64,000 nt of DNA from Patulibacter minatonensis DSM 18081 (GTDB lineage: Bacteria > Actinomycetota > Thermoleophilia > Solirubrobacterales > Solirubrobacteraceae), in NCBI RefSeq assembly GCF_000519325.1, contig NZ_KI912613.1:4658469-4722468 (forward strand), read 5' to 3'. Shown here in pieces: positions 35,854 through 43,466 of this stretch (position 1 is its first letter; every line of letters begins with the position of its first letter). The translations under genes were made by a program, and so were the position numbers. The notes below the pieces were generated by a model. That model worked only from the letters and a program-made list of their open reading frames with translations, made no database searches and was not told where the DNA came from.

Positions 35854-38188
35854 GGCGGTCCAGGGTCGTGGTGGGGGCGTCGGCGGACATCGGGGTCAGG
35901 GGGCGCGCGCCGGACGGTGCGCGGCGCCCATCGTCCCACGCCTCAGGGACGACGGGGCGGATCCGCCGCGGGAGGCGGTCGCCGCGCCGGCGCCCGAACC
36001 CGCGCTCGCCCAGGAGCGCGACCGCGGCGGGCAGCGCCACGGCGCGGACGATCGTCGCGTCGATCAGCACGGCGGCGGACAGCCCGACGCCCATCTGCTT
36101 CATCTCCAGGAGCCGCAGGACCGCGAAGATCGCGAACACGGCGACCATCACCGCGGCGGCGCTGGTGACGCTGCCGGCGGTCGCGGCCACGCCCTCGGCC
36201 GCGGCGTCCCGCGGCGACCGTCCGGCGTCGCGGGCCTCGCGGATCCGCTCGAGCACGAGGACGCTGTAGTCCATCGAGAGCCCGAACAGGATCACGAACG
36301 CCAGCAGCGGGAAGAACGGGACGACGGTCCCCGACGACGTGAATCCGAGCAGGTCCTCCGCCCACGTGTTCTGGAAGACCGCGGTCACCACCCCGTAGGC
36401 GGCGCCGACGGAGAGCAGGTTCAGGAGCACCACCGTGGCGGCGAGCCGGACGGAGCGGAAGGCCGCGAGGAGCAGCACGAACGCCAGGCCGAGGACGAAC
36501 CCGATGACGAGCGGCAGCTTCGAGGTGATCACGTGGTCGAAGTCGAGCGAGCTCGCCGCGTCGCCGGCCACCAGGACCTCGGTCCCCGGCCCGATCCGCG
36601 TCGCGGTCGGAGCGACCTGCGACCGGAGCTCGCGGACCGTGTCGCGCCCGGCGTCGATCCCGCGGTCCGGCATCGGGACGGCGACCAGCGCGGTGCGACC
36701 GTCCCGGGAGACCCGCACCGTCACGGGCCCACGCCCGTCGGTGACCCGCTCGCCGCGGGCGCCGAGCGCCTCGAGCCCGCGCCGCGCGTCGGGGCGGTCG
36801 AGCCCGCGGCCGGTGACGACGAGCTGCGCGTCGTCCGGCGCCCCCGGGAACGCCCGGTCGATCGTGCGCTGCGCGGCGGCGACCTGCGAGTCCTTCGGCA
36901 GCGAGGCCAGCCCCGGATCGGCGGTCTTCATGTCGATCGCGGGAGCGGCGAGGGCCAGCAGGACGGCGCCGGCGGTGACGAGGGACACCCCGGGCCGCCG
37001 CGTGACGGTGCCGGCGACGACCTGCCACACCGTGCGGCGCACCGGGCGACCGGCGCGGATGCGCGCCTCCCGCCGGGCCCGCAGCCGCCCGGCGAACGGG
37101 ATCCGGCCCTTGTCGACGCGGTCGCCCAGGAGCGCCAGCACCGCCGGGAGGACCGTCAGCGACCCGAGCAGCGCGATCAGGACGACGAGCGTCGTGCCGA
37201 GCGCCATCGACGTGAACGCCGCCACGCCGGTCAGGAGCAGCCCGGCCATCGCGACCATCACCGTGATGCCGGAGACGACGATCGCCCGACCGACGGACGC
37301 GGACGCGGCCCGCAGCGCGGCGTCGGCGTGGTGCCCGCGCCGGCGTTCCTCGCGTTCGCGCCGGACGTAGAAGAGGGAGTAGTCGACACCGACGGCCAGA
37401 CCGATCAGCACCACCATCGTCCCGGTGGTGTCGCCGCTGGGGGCGAGCTGCGAGACCACGCCGAGAGCGCCCATGGCCCCCGCGACGGCGGTCACCCCGA
37501 GCAGCAGCGGGACCGACGCGGCGACCAGCGCGCCGAACGCGACCACGAGGACGGCCAGGGTGATCGGGATCGAGTAGACCTCGGCCTTCTGCATGTCGGA
37601 GGCGACGACGTCGTCGAACTCGTGCTGGAGCGTGCCGGCACCGGACTGCAGGAGTCGCGTGCCGGCGTGCTCGCGCGCGACGGCGGCGACCGCGTCGGTC
37701 AACGGCCCGACGTGGTCGGCGGCGTCCTCGGGATCGCCGCGCAGCGTCGCGCGGACGAGCACGGACCGTCCGCCGTCGGTGGAGGCGCCGCGGGCACCGA
37801 CGCCCTGGACGGACGCGACGTCGCCGAGGCGCGCGGCACGGGTCTGCAGCTCGCGCGCGGCGTCCGCGGTGGCCGCCGCGGAGGCGGAGCGGACGAGGAT
37901 CGTCTCGACGGCGGGTGCGCGGAGCCCGGCGTCGTCGAGCCGGACGGCCGCGCGGCCGGACTCGCCGACGCCGTTCTCGGCCTCGGTCAGCGTCTTCGTG
38001 CCGGTCAGCACGCCCGCGGCGGTGCAGCCGACGACGAGCAGGACCCAGAGGGTCACGACGAGGCGCGGCCGGCGGGTCGATGCCCGGGAGATCGCGGAGA
38101 CGACCCGGGACAGCGCGCCCGCCGGAGGGCCGGGATCCGGCGGCGGTGGCACGGGTGCGGAGGGGGAGGTGGAGCGTCGGTGGACCAT
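35843..38188 (-). CDS. MMPL/RND-family transporter
   Basis: A 781-aa inner-membrane exporter with the MMPL layout: TM1, a large extracytoplasmic domain, a five-helix bundle, then the same again. Functional patterns: GLAVGVDYSLFYVRREREE in TM4 and FGLSMDYSVLVLERIREARDAG in TM10, both with the (V/M)DY motif thought to carry protons. The family exports lipids or drugs. ATG 38188 follows a purine-rich stretch. It is the first gene of an operon with an HK and RR that overlap it, so expression is probably set by envelope or substrate stress. Confidence 0.92.
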   Translation of the reverse strand: MVHRRSTSPSAPVPPPPDPGPPAGALSRVVSAISRASTRRPRLVVTLWVLLVVGCTAAGVLTGTKTLTEAENGVGESGRAAVRLDDAGLRAPAVETILVRSASAAATADAARELQTRAARLGDVASVQGVGARGASTDGGRSVLVRATLRGDPEDAADHVGPLTDAVAAVAREHAGTRLLQSGAGTLQHEFDDVVASDMQKAEVYSIPITLAVLVVAFGALVAASVPLLLGVTAVAGAMGALGVVSQLAPSGDTTGTMVVLIGLAVGVDYSLFYVRREREERRRGHHADAALRAASASVGRAIVVSGITVMVAMAGLLLTGVAAFTSMALGTTLVVLIALLGSLTVLPAVLALLGDRVDKGRIPFAGRLRARREARIRAGRPVRRTVWQVVAGTVTRRPGVSLVTAGAVLLALAAPAIDMKTADPGLASLPKDSQVAAAQRTIDRAFPGAPDDAQLVVTGRGLDRPDARRGLEALGARGERVTDGRGPVTVRVSRDGRTALVAVPMPDRGIDAGRDTVRELRSQVAPTATRIGPGTEVLVAGDAASSLDFDHVITSKLPLVIGFVLGLAFVLLLAAFRSVRLAATVVLLNLLSVGAAYGVVTAVFQNTWAEDLLGFTSSGTVVPFFPLLAFVILFGLSMDYSVLVLERIREARDAGRSPRDAAAEGVAATAGSVTSAAAVMVAVFAIFAVLRLLEMKQMGVGLSAAVLIDATIVRAVALPAAVALLGERGFGRRRGDRLPRRIRPVVPEAWDDGRRAPSGARPLTPMSADAPTTTLDRRVR

Positions 38189-38430
38189 GGATCCCACCCT
38201 GCTCCCGGGCCGACCCGTCGGGATTGGGGCCCGGTGCAGACCGGCCGGCCGGCGTCCCCCGACCCGGGGTGGGGACAGCCCCAGGTCCACACCGGGGGCC
38301 TCCCGCGGGCCGCGCCCGCTGCCCTCGATCGGTGGCGTGCAAACGCTCGGTCCGGGCGTTCCCCACGTCCGGGCCGTCGTCACCCCGAGATGACACGCAG
38401 GGCCGCGGACCGCTGCTAGCGTCGCGCTGC

Positions 38431-39375
38431 ATGACGGTCCCGCGTCCTGCAGCCGAGATCCCCTCACCGGGCGCGCCGTCCGGCGCGGGCGTCGTCGTCG
38501 CCGACCTCGTCAAGCACTACGGCGAGGTGCAGGCCGTCCGCGGGATCTCCTTCGAGGCCCACCCGGGCGAGGTCTTCGGCCTCCTCGGCCACAACGGCGC
38601 GGGCAAGACGACGACGATCCGGATGCTGACCGGACGCACACCGCCGACCTCGGGCACGGCCGCGGTGGGCGGCCACGACATCGTCGACGAGCGCGAGGCC
38701 GCGCGCGGGCTCCTGAACCTCGTCTTCGAGGACCAGAACCTCTACGAGCGGCTGTCCGGGCGCGACAACCTCAAGCTCTTCGCCGACCTGTACGGCGCAC
38801 CGGCGGACCGCACCGACGAGCTGCTCGAGCGGGTCGGGATCGCGAGCGCCGCGAAGCGCAAGGTCAAGACGTACTCGACGGGCATGAAGCAGCGACTGGT
38901 GCTCGCCCGGGGGCTCGTCAACGACCCGCAGGTGCTGTTCCTCGACGAGCCGACCCGCGGCCTCGACCCGATGTCGGCGCGGAACCTCCGGACGATCGTG
39001 CGGGAGCTCAGCGACGCCGGCACCACCGTCGTCCTGACGACGCACGACATGGTCGAGGCCGACGAGCTCTGCCACCGCGTCGCGTTCCTCTCCGAGGGCG
39101 CGATCGTCGCGCTCGACACGCCGCGCGAGCTGAAGCTCAAGGTCGGCGACGAGGCCGGCGCGTCACGTCGCGCCCGCGTCGTCCTCGACGACCGCTCGGA
39201 GCACACGGTCGTCCTCGACGACCCCGAGCAGGACGAGCGGCTGTCGGGCTGGCTCCGGGACGGCCGGGTCCTGACCGTCCACAGCGACGAGCCGTCCCTG
39301 GCCGACGTCTTCGTCGCGCTGGCGGGACGGAGCCTCGACGAGGACGCCCCGGGCCGGACGGAGGCCGCGGCATGA
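38431..39375 (+). CDS. ABC transporter ATP-binding protein (DrrA-like)
   Basis: A 314-aa ATPase of an ABC-2 exporter. Walker A GHNGAGKTTTIRML, Q-loop in LVFEDQNLYE, signature STGMKQRL (STGMK instead of LSGGQ), Walker B VLFLDEPTRGLDP, and switch His in LTTHDM. The C-terminal 80 residues form the DrrA/NodI-like regulatory extension. TAGCGT (38417-38422) is 8 nt before the ATG. It overlaps the permease gene by 4 bp (ATGA). Substrate unknown. Confidence 0.92.
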   Translation: MTVPRPAAEIPSPGAPSGAGVVVADLVKHYGEVQAVRGISFEAHPGEVFGLLGHNGAGKTTTIRMLTGRTPPTSGTAAVGGHDIVDEREAARGLLNLVFEDQNLYERLSGRDNLKLFADLYGAPADRTDELLERVGIASAAKRKVKTYSTGMKQRLVLARGLVNDPQVLFLDEPTRGLDPMSARNLRTIVRELSDAGTTVVLTTHDMVEADELCHRVAFLSEGAIVALDTPRELKLKVGDEAGASRRARVVLDDRSEHTVVLDDPEQDERLSGWLRDGRVLTVHSDEPSLADVFVALAGRSLDEDAPGRTEAAA

Positions 39376-40466
39376 GCCTCTCCCGCGTCTGGACCATCCT
39401 CCGCAAGGACCTGCTCGACGCGATCCGCGACGGCCGGATCCTGGCGATCATCATCGTCCCGATCGCGCTGGGGGTCATGTACTCCCTGATCTACCCCGAC
39501 GAGGAGCCGCGCCCGACGGCGGACGTCGTGGTCGTCGGCAGCCCGTCGAACACCGACGCGAAGCGCCTGTCCGTCGCGCTGCCCCGCGACGTCGACCGCT
39601 CGCTGGACCTGAAGGTCACCTACGAGTCGGACCAGGAGCAGGCGCGGGAGACCGTCGCCGACGACGACGCGGACGTCGCGATCGTGGTGCCCGAGGGCCT
39701 CGTCGCCGACGCCAAGGCCGGCCGCGCACCGCCGCTGACGACGCTCGTGGGCCCGAAGGCCTCGCCGACCGCCCGCGCGGTGATCGACCTCCTGCCGGCG
39801 ACCGTCGGGAAGCTCGCCGACCGGCCGCCCGCGGTCCAGGTCGCCGTGCGCGACGTCGAGCCGCAGTCGCCGTCCGTCGTCGACGAGCTCGGGCTGCGCA
39901 ACTACTTCGTGCTCGCCGCGGTGGTGATGACGATCGGCTTCATCGGGCTCCTCGCGACGCCGATCGTGCTCGCCGAGGAGATCGAGAAGCGGACGATCGA
40001 GGCGCTGCTGCTCGCCGCCCGCGGACCCGAGGTCCTCGCCGCCAAGGCCCTGGTGGGCATCGTCTACTCCGCGGTCGCGTCCGCGATCCTGCTCGCGCTC
40101 ACCGGCGTCCCGATAGAACGGCCGGCGATCTTCGTGCTGGGCCTGCTCGGGATGGTGATCTCGATCGTCGGGTTCGGGCTCTGCCTGGCCTACGTCTTCC
40201 GCAGCGCCGACAAGCTCAACACCTGGGGCTGGGTCATCGTGATGCCGGTGATCGTCCCGGGGTTCGTCGTCGGCGTCGACCCGCCGGGGTGGGCGGACGC
40301 GATCTTCCAGGCGGTCCCCAGCGGGCAGGGCATGCGACTGATGGTCGACGGCGCGCTGCCCGAGGACGTCTTCGGCGGGGTGCCGCTCGCGATCCTCGTG
40401 TTCCTCGTCTGGGGCGCGGGCGGCCTGCTGCTGCTCTCGCGCCTGCTGCAGAAGCGCGGTTCCTGA
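39372..40466 (+). CDS. ABC-2 type permease
   Basis: A 364-aa membrane partner of the upstream ATPase. TM1 (about 22-40) is followed by a large extracytoplasmic domain (to about 175, VVVGSPSNTDAKR, VAIVVPEG), then five helices starting RNYFVLAAVVMTIGFIGLL. LAEEIEKRTIEALLL is the conserved cytosolic coupling segment of ABC-2 permeases. The product ends in LLLLSRLLQKRGS. A hairpin overlaps the stop codon, closing the operon. Confidence 0.9.
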   Translation: MSLSRVWTILRKDLLDAIRDGRILAIIIVPIALGVMYSLIYPDEEPRPTADVVVVGSPSNTDAKRLSVALPRDVDRSLDLKVTYESDQEQARETVADDDADVAIVVPEGLVADAKAGRAPPLTTLVGPKASPTARAVIDLLPATVGKLADRPPAVQVAVRDVEPQSPSVVDELGLRNYFVLAAVVMTIGFIGLLATPIVLAEEIEKRTIEALLLAARGPEVLAAKALVGIVYSAVASAILLALTGVPIERPAIFVLGLLGMVISIVGFGLCLAYVFRSADKLNTWGWVIVMPVIVPGFVVGVDPPGWADAIFQAVPSGQGMRLMVDGALPEDVFGGVPLAILVFLVWGAGGLLLLSRLLQKRGS

Positions 40467-40483
40467 GCCCGGGCCCCGGGCTC
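40465..40483. terminator. Terminator of the ABC-2 operon
   Basis: GAGCCCGG and CCGGGCTC (8 bp) around a 3-nt loop, beginning inside the permease stop codon. Confidence 0.6.
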
Positions 40484-40797
40484 CGGCGCGCCGAGGGCCC
40501 GGGCGACGACCGACCGCCCGGGGACCGGAATCCGTGCCCGAACGCACAGATCTCGGCGCCGCGCGTTTGGCCCGGATGCCCAGGGGGCAACAGGGCGGAG
40601 ACCGCCGAGATGCAGATGTTGCTGAATTCACAACTCCGTTGTCGTTTCTGCATGTCGTTCGGTACCCTTCCTCCGGATGCCCAGGCCCGCGGCCCCGCCG
40701 CGTACGGGTCGGCCCGACCCCCTCGGGGGTCCCGTGGCCTGGCGTCCCCGGACGGTGCACCGCCCCGTCCCGCACGGATCCCTTCCCCAGGAGCCCC
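40484..40797 (+). promoter_or_regulatory. 314-bp regulatory region of the methyltransferase gene, with an AT-rich promoter
   Basis: No gene is seen here. A clear promoter consists of TTGTCG (40639-40644), 18 bp and TACCCT (40663-40668). It is embedded in the most AT-rich patch of this neighbourhood (about 40609-40665). ATGCAGA (40610-40616) and TCTGCAT (40647-40653) form a 7-bp inverted repeat around it; inside lies TGAATTCA with flanking TTG/CAA. The mRNA would carry about 120 nt of leader with a GACCCC/GGGGTC hairpin (40716-40731) and a GGAG site before the ATG. The layout suggests a regulated promoter. Confidence 0.6.
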
Positions 40798-41610
40798 ATG
40801 AGCACACCGACGTCCGACCTCCACGCCTCCGACCTCGTGGTGCGCATGCCTCAGGCCGAGGCGCGCGCCGACGACCTGGACCAGGACCAGGAGTGGTGCG
40901 AGGTCGAGCTCCCCGGTGGCACCGAGCGGGTCCGCTTCCACGACTACGACCGGCTCTTCGCGATCCCCGGCCTGTACGAGCGCCTCTTCTACACCGAGCT
41001 GAAGTGCGACTCGCCGAAGGTCGTGCGCTCGCTGCTGGAGGCCCGCCTCCAGGCGGCCGGGCGGTCGGCGAAGGACCTCCGCGTCCTCGACCTCGGCGCC
41101 GGCAACGGGATGGTCGCCGAGGAGCTGCAGGAGATGGGCGCCTCCGCGCTCGTCGGCGTCGACATCCTGCCCGAGGCCGAGATGGCCGCCGAGCGCGACC
41201 GCCCGGGCGTCTACGACGACTACGTCGTGGCCGACCTGACCGCGCCCGACGCGCACGACCTGCCCGGCCTGCGCGACTTCCGGGCGAACCTCCTCACCAC
41301 GGTGGCCGCCCTCGGGTTCGGCGACATCCCGCCGCGGGCCTTCGCGACGGCGTTCGGCTACGTCGCACAGGACGGCTGGGTCGCGATGACCATCAAGGAC
41401 GACTTCCTCACCGTCGCGGACGACTCGGGCTTCAGCCGCCTGATCACCCGGATGCACGCCGAGGGCCTGCTCGAGGTCGAGGTCGACCACCGGTACCAGC
41501 ACCGCCTGGCCGTCAGCGGCGAGCCGCTGCACTACCACGCGTACGTGGCCCGCAAGCGCGGCGAGATCCCCGCCGAGTGGCTCGACGAGCTGGAGCTCGC
41601 GGCCGTCTGA
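40798..41610 (+). CDS. Class I SAM-dependent methyltransferase
   Basis: A 270-aa protein with an N-terminal region of about 90 residues (EWCEVELPGGTERVRFHDYDRLFAIP) before the Rossmann fold. SAM-binding motif I LRVLDLGAGNGMVAEELQE is followed by VGVDILPEAEMAAERDRPGVYDDY and VADLTAPD. WVAMTIKDDFL and the C-terminal YHAYVARKRGEIP complete it. No substrate can be assigned. CAGGAG precedes the ATG by 5 nt. Distinctive promoter region upstream; strong terminator downstream. Confidence 0.85.
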   Translation: MSTPTSDLHASDLVVRMPQAEARADDLDQDQEWCEVELPGGTERVRFHDYDRLFAIPGLYERLFYTELKCDSPKVVRSLLEARLQAAGRSAKDLRVLDLGAGNGMVAEELQEMGASALVGVDILPEAEMAAERDRPGVYDDYVVADLTAPDAHDLPGLRDFRANLLTTVAALGFGDIPPRAFATAFGYVAQDGWVAMTIKDDFLTVADDSGFSRLITRMHAEGLLEVEVDHRYQHRLAVSGEPLHYHAYVARKRGEIPAEWLDELELAAV

Positions 41611-41616
41611 CCGCGC

Positions 41617-41642
41617 GAGCGCCGCGGCTCGCCGCGGCGCTC
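41617..41642. terminator. Bidirectional terminator, methyltransferase/TetR
   Basis: Perfect 11-bp stem (GAGCGCCGCGG / CCGCGGCGCTC) with a CTCG loop between convergent stops. Confidence 0.75.
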
Positions 41643-42252
41643 ACCCCGGGTCGGTGGCCGACCCGTCGAGCGACCGCCAGACCCGGGCGGGCAGGACCCG
41701 CGCCGAGTCGCCGGGGTCCACGCCCGGCTGGCCGCCCAGCCACCGCCGGACGGCCTCCGCCGGCGGCCCGATCAGCAGCAACTCGAGCACCGGTGCGGGC
41801 AGGTCGACGATCGCCCCGGACGCGACGTGCGGCGCGAGCCAGCCGAGCATCGCCTCCACGCGGGGAGCCTTGTCGCGGGCCAGGTCCTCGGCGTGCGTCC
41901 GGAGGAACGTCGCGTCCGCGGCGGTGTGGACGAACCGCGCCTCGGCGCGATGCCGCCCCGCGAACTCGAGGTACCGCCGGACCAGGGCCTCGATCCCCGC
42001 GCGGGCACCGTCGGCACCCCGCAGCGCGTCGACGAGCGCGTCGAGGAGCTCCCCCATGCAGCGGCGGTAGAGCGCGGCGGACAGCCCGTCGAAGCTGCCG
42101 AAGTGGTGGTAGAGGCTCCCGAGGCTCACGCCCGACTCGGCCCGCACCGCCTGGACGGTGAAGCCGGGGCGGCCCTCGCGGTCGTGGACGGCGAGGGCGG
42201 CGTCGAGCAGCTGCTCCGCCGTCCGCAGGCCGCGGGCCTGCTTCGGCGTCAC
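41641..42252 (-). CDS. TetR/AcrR-family transcriptional regulator
   Basis: A 203-aa repressor. The N-terminal helix-turn-helix is typical (RTAEQLLDAALAVHDREG, FTVQAVRAESGVSLGSLYHHFGSFDGLSAALYRR). The ligand-binding part has the TetR_C-type helices (ARFVHTAADATFLRTHAEDLARDKAPR). GTG 42252 overlaps the stop of a 29-codon upstream frame (GTGA). A perfect 18-bp palindrome beside the promoter is a candidate auto-operator. The neighbouring GSH-hydroquinone reductase and DHA2 exporter are plausible additional targets, but the palindrome near them has a different sequence. Confidence 0.87.
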   Translation of the reverse strand: MTPKQARGLRTAEQLLDAALAVHDREGRPGFTVQAVRAESGVSLGSLYHHFGSFDGLSAALYRRCMGELLDALVDALRGADGARAGIEALVRRYLEFAGRHRAEARFVHTAADATFLRTHAEDLARDKAPRVEAMLGWLAPHVASGAIVDLPAPVLELLLIGPPAEAVRRWLGGQPGVDPGDSARVLPARVWRSLDGSATDPG

Positions 42253-42338
42253 GGTGCGTCCCCGCGGCCGCCCGGGCCGCACCCGGCGACCCGGCCCACG
42301 GGCCGCGCCGCCCCGGATCCCGTCGTGGTCGTCGCCAT
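42249..42338 (-). CDS. Short upstream frame (29 aa) coupled to the TetR gene
   Basis: ATG at 42338, 6 nt after TACGGT, ends at a TGA that overlaps the TetR GTG. The peptide starts MATTTTGSGAARPVG and has no recognisable domain. If the mRNA starts at this ATG, translation of the short frame would deliver ribosomes to the TetR start. It may instead be an untranslated leader. Confidence 0.4.
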   Translation of the reverse strand: MATTTTGSGAARPVGRVAGCGPGGRGDAP

Positions 42339-42344
42339 CGTGGG

Positions 42345-42369
42345 ACCGTAACACCGTTCTAGAACGGTG
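42345..42369 (-). promoter_or_regulatory. TetR gene promoter (-10 TACGGT) and 18-bp palindromic operator
   Basis: CACCGTTCT-AGAACGGTG (42352-42369) is a perfect palindrome filling the spacer upstream of -10 TACGGT (42345-42350, minus strand). A dimer bound there would block RNA polymerase, as expected for TetR auto-repression. Confidence 0.7.
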
Positions 42370-42383
42370 CCGGCGCGCCGGCG

Positions 42384-43355
42384 TCAGCCGCGTCCGTGCG
42401 GCTCGTCCCAGTCGATCTGCGGCCCGACCGGGACCACCCGGGTCGGGTTGATCGACGGGTGCGTCGTGTAGTAGTGGACCTTGATGTGCTCGAGGTCGAC
42501 GGTGTCGGCGACCCCGGGCTGCTGGTAGAGGTCGCGCGTGTAGGCCCAGAGGTTCGGCAGGTCGACGATCCGCTTGACGTTGCACTTGAAGTGCCCGACG
42601 TAGACCGGGTCGAAGCGCACGAGCGTCATGAAGAGCCGCCAGTCGGCCTCCGTGATGCGGTCGCCGGTCAGGTAGCGCCGCTCCGCGAGCAGCGCCTCGA
42701 GCCACTCCAGGGCGTCGAAGAGCGTGGTCACCGCGTCCTCGTACGCGTCCTGGCTCGTCGCGAAGCCGGACCGGTAGACCCCGTTGTTGATCTCGGGGTA
42801 GATCCGGTCGTTCAGCGCGTCGATCTCGGCGCGGAGGTCCTCGGGGTAGAGGTCGACGTCCGGGTTCGTCGCGAAGGCGTCGAACTCCGCGTTCAGCATC
42901 CGGATCACCTCCGACGACTCGTTGTTGACGATCCGCCCGGTGACCGTGTCCCAGAGCACCGGGACCGTCACGCGGCCGTCGAACGCGGGATCGGACGCGA
43001 GGTAGGCCTCGGAGAGGAACGACCAGCCGTGGAGCGGGTCGGACTCCCCCGGTCGCGAGACGGTGCCGGGGCGGAACGCCCATCCCTGGTCGTCGCGGTA
43101 GGGATCGACGACCGTCAGGCCGATCGCGTCCTCGAGGCCCTTCAGCCTCCGGACGAGCAGCGCCCGGGACGCCCAGGGACAGGCGAGCGACACGTACAGG
43201 TGGTACCGGCCGGCGGCGGCCGGGAAGCCGGAGGAGCCGTCGGCGGTGACCCGGTCGCGGAACGCGCTGTCCTGGCGGCGGAAGTCGCCGGTCGTCCCGA
43301 TCTCCTTCGTCCATCCCCCCACGTCGCGTCCGTCGCCCGCCATCTCGTCCGTCAT
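42384..43355 (-). CDS. Glutathionyl-hydroquinone reductase (Xi-class GST, YqjG/PcpF-like)
   Basis: Reduces glutathionyl-hydroquinones through a catalytic Cys, 323 aa. The thioredoxin-fold domain has SLACPWASRAL with C59 as the active-site residue, and WDTVTGRIVNNESSEVIRMLN supplies the glutathione contacts (VNNES). The all-helical domain includes YPEINNGVYRSGFA, LTGDRITEADWRLFMTLVRFDPVY and HFKCN, all family signatures. It could use another thiol if glutathione is absent. GGGAG precedes the ATG. A perfect palindrome lies next to the -10, so it is probably induced by quinone or phenolic stress. Confidence 0.92.
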   Translation of the reverse strand: MTDEMAGDGRDVGGWTKEIGTTGDFRRQDSAFRDRVTADGSSGFPAAAGRYHLYVSLACPWASRALLVRRLKGLEDAIGLTVVDPYRDDQGWAFRPGTVSRPGESDPLHGWSFLSEAYLASDPAFDGRVTVPVLWDTVTGRIVNNESSEVIRMLNAEFDAFATNPDVDLYPEDLRAEIDALNDRIYPEINNGVYRSGFATSQDAYEDAVTTLFDALEWLEALLAERRYLTGDRITEADWRLFMTLVRFDPVYVGHFKCNVKRIVDLPNLWAYTRDLYQQPGVADTVDLEHIKVHYYTTHPSINPTRVVPVGPQIDWDEPHGRG

Positions 43356-43390
43356 CGCTGCCGCTCCCGTTCGTCGTCGCCGCACACATG

Positions 43391-43415
43391 TCGTTGCGCG
43401 CGCAACGAGAACATA
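43391..43415 (-). promoter_or_regulatory. Promoter and palindromic operator of the hydroquinone reductase gene
   Basis: TCGTTGCGC-GCGCAACGA (43391-43408) is a perfect 18-bp palindrome immediately downstream of a -10-like TATGTT (43415-43410, minus strand), i.e. over the start of transcription. The TTGC-GCAA core resembles operators of MarR-family regulators. Confidence 0.6.
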
Positions 43416-43466
43416 GCCCGCGGCCGGGACCGGTGCCGGCCCGGAGCGGGACGGACCCGACGACCG

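Noticed and set aside
40677-42161. ATG 8 nt after TACCCT opening a 494-codon frame
   Set aside because: Runs out of frame through the methyltransferase with Arg/Pro-rich composition. The methyltransferase ATG at 40798 has a good GGAG site and conserved sequence.
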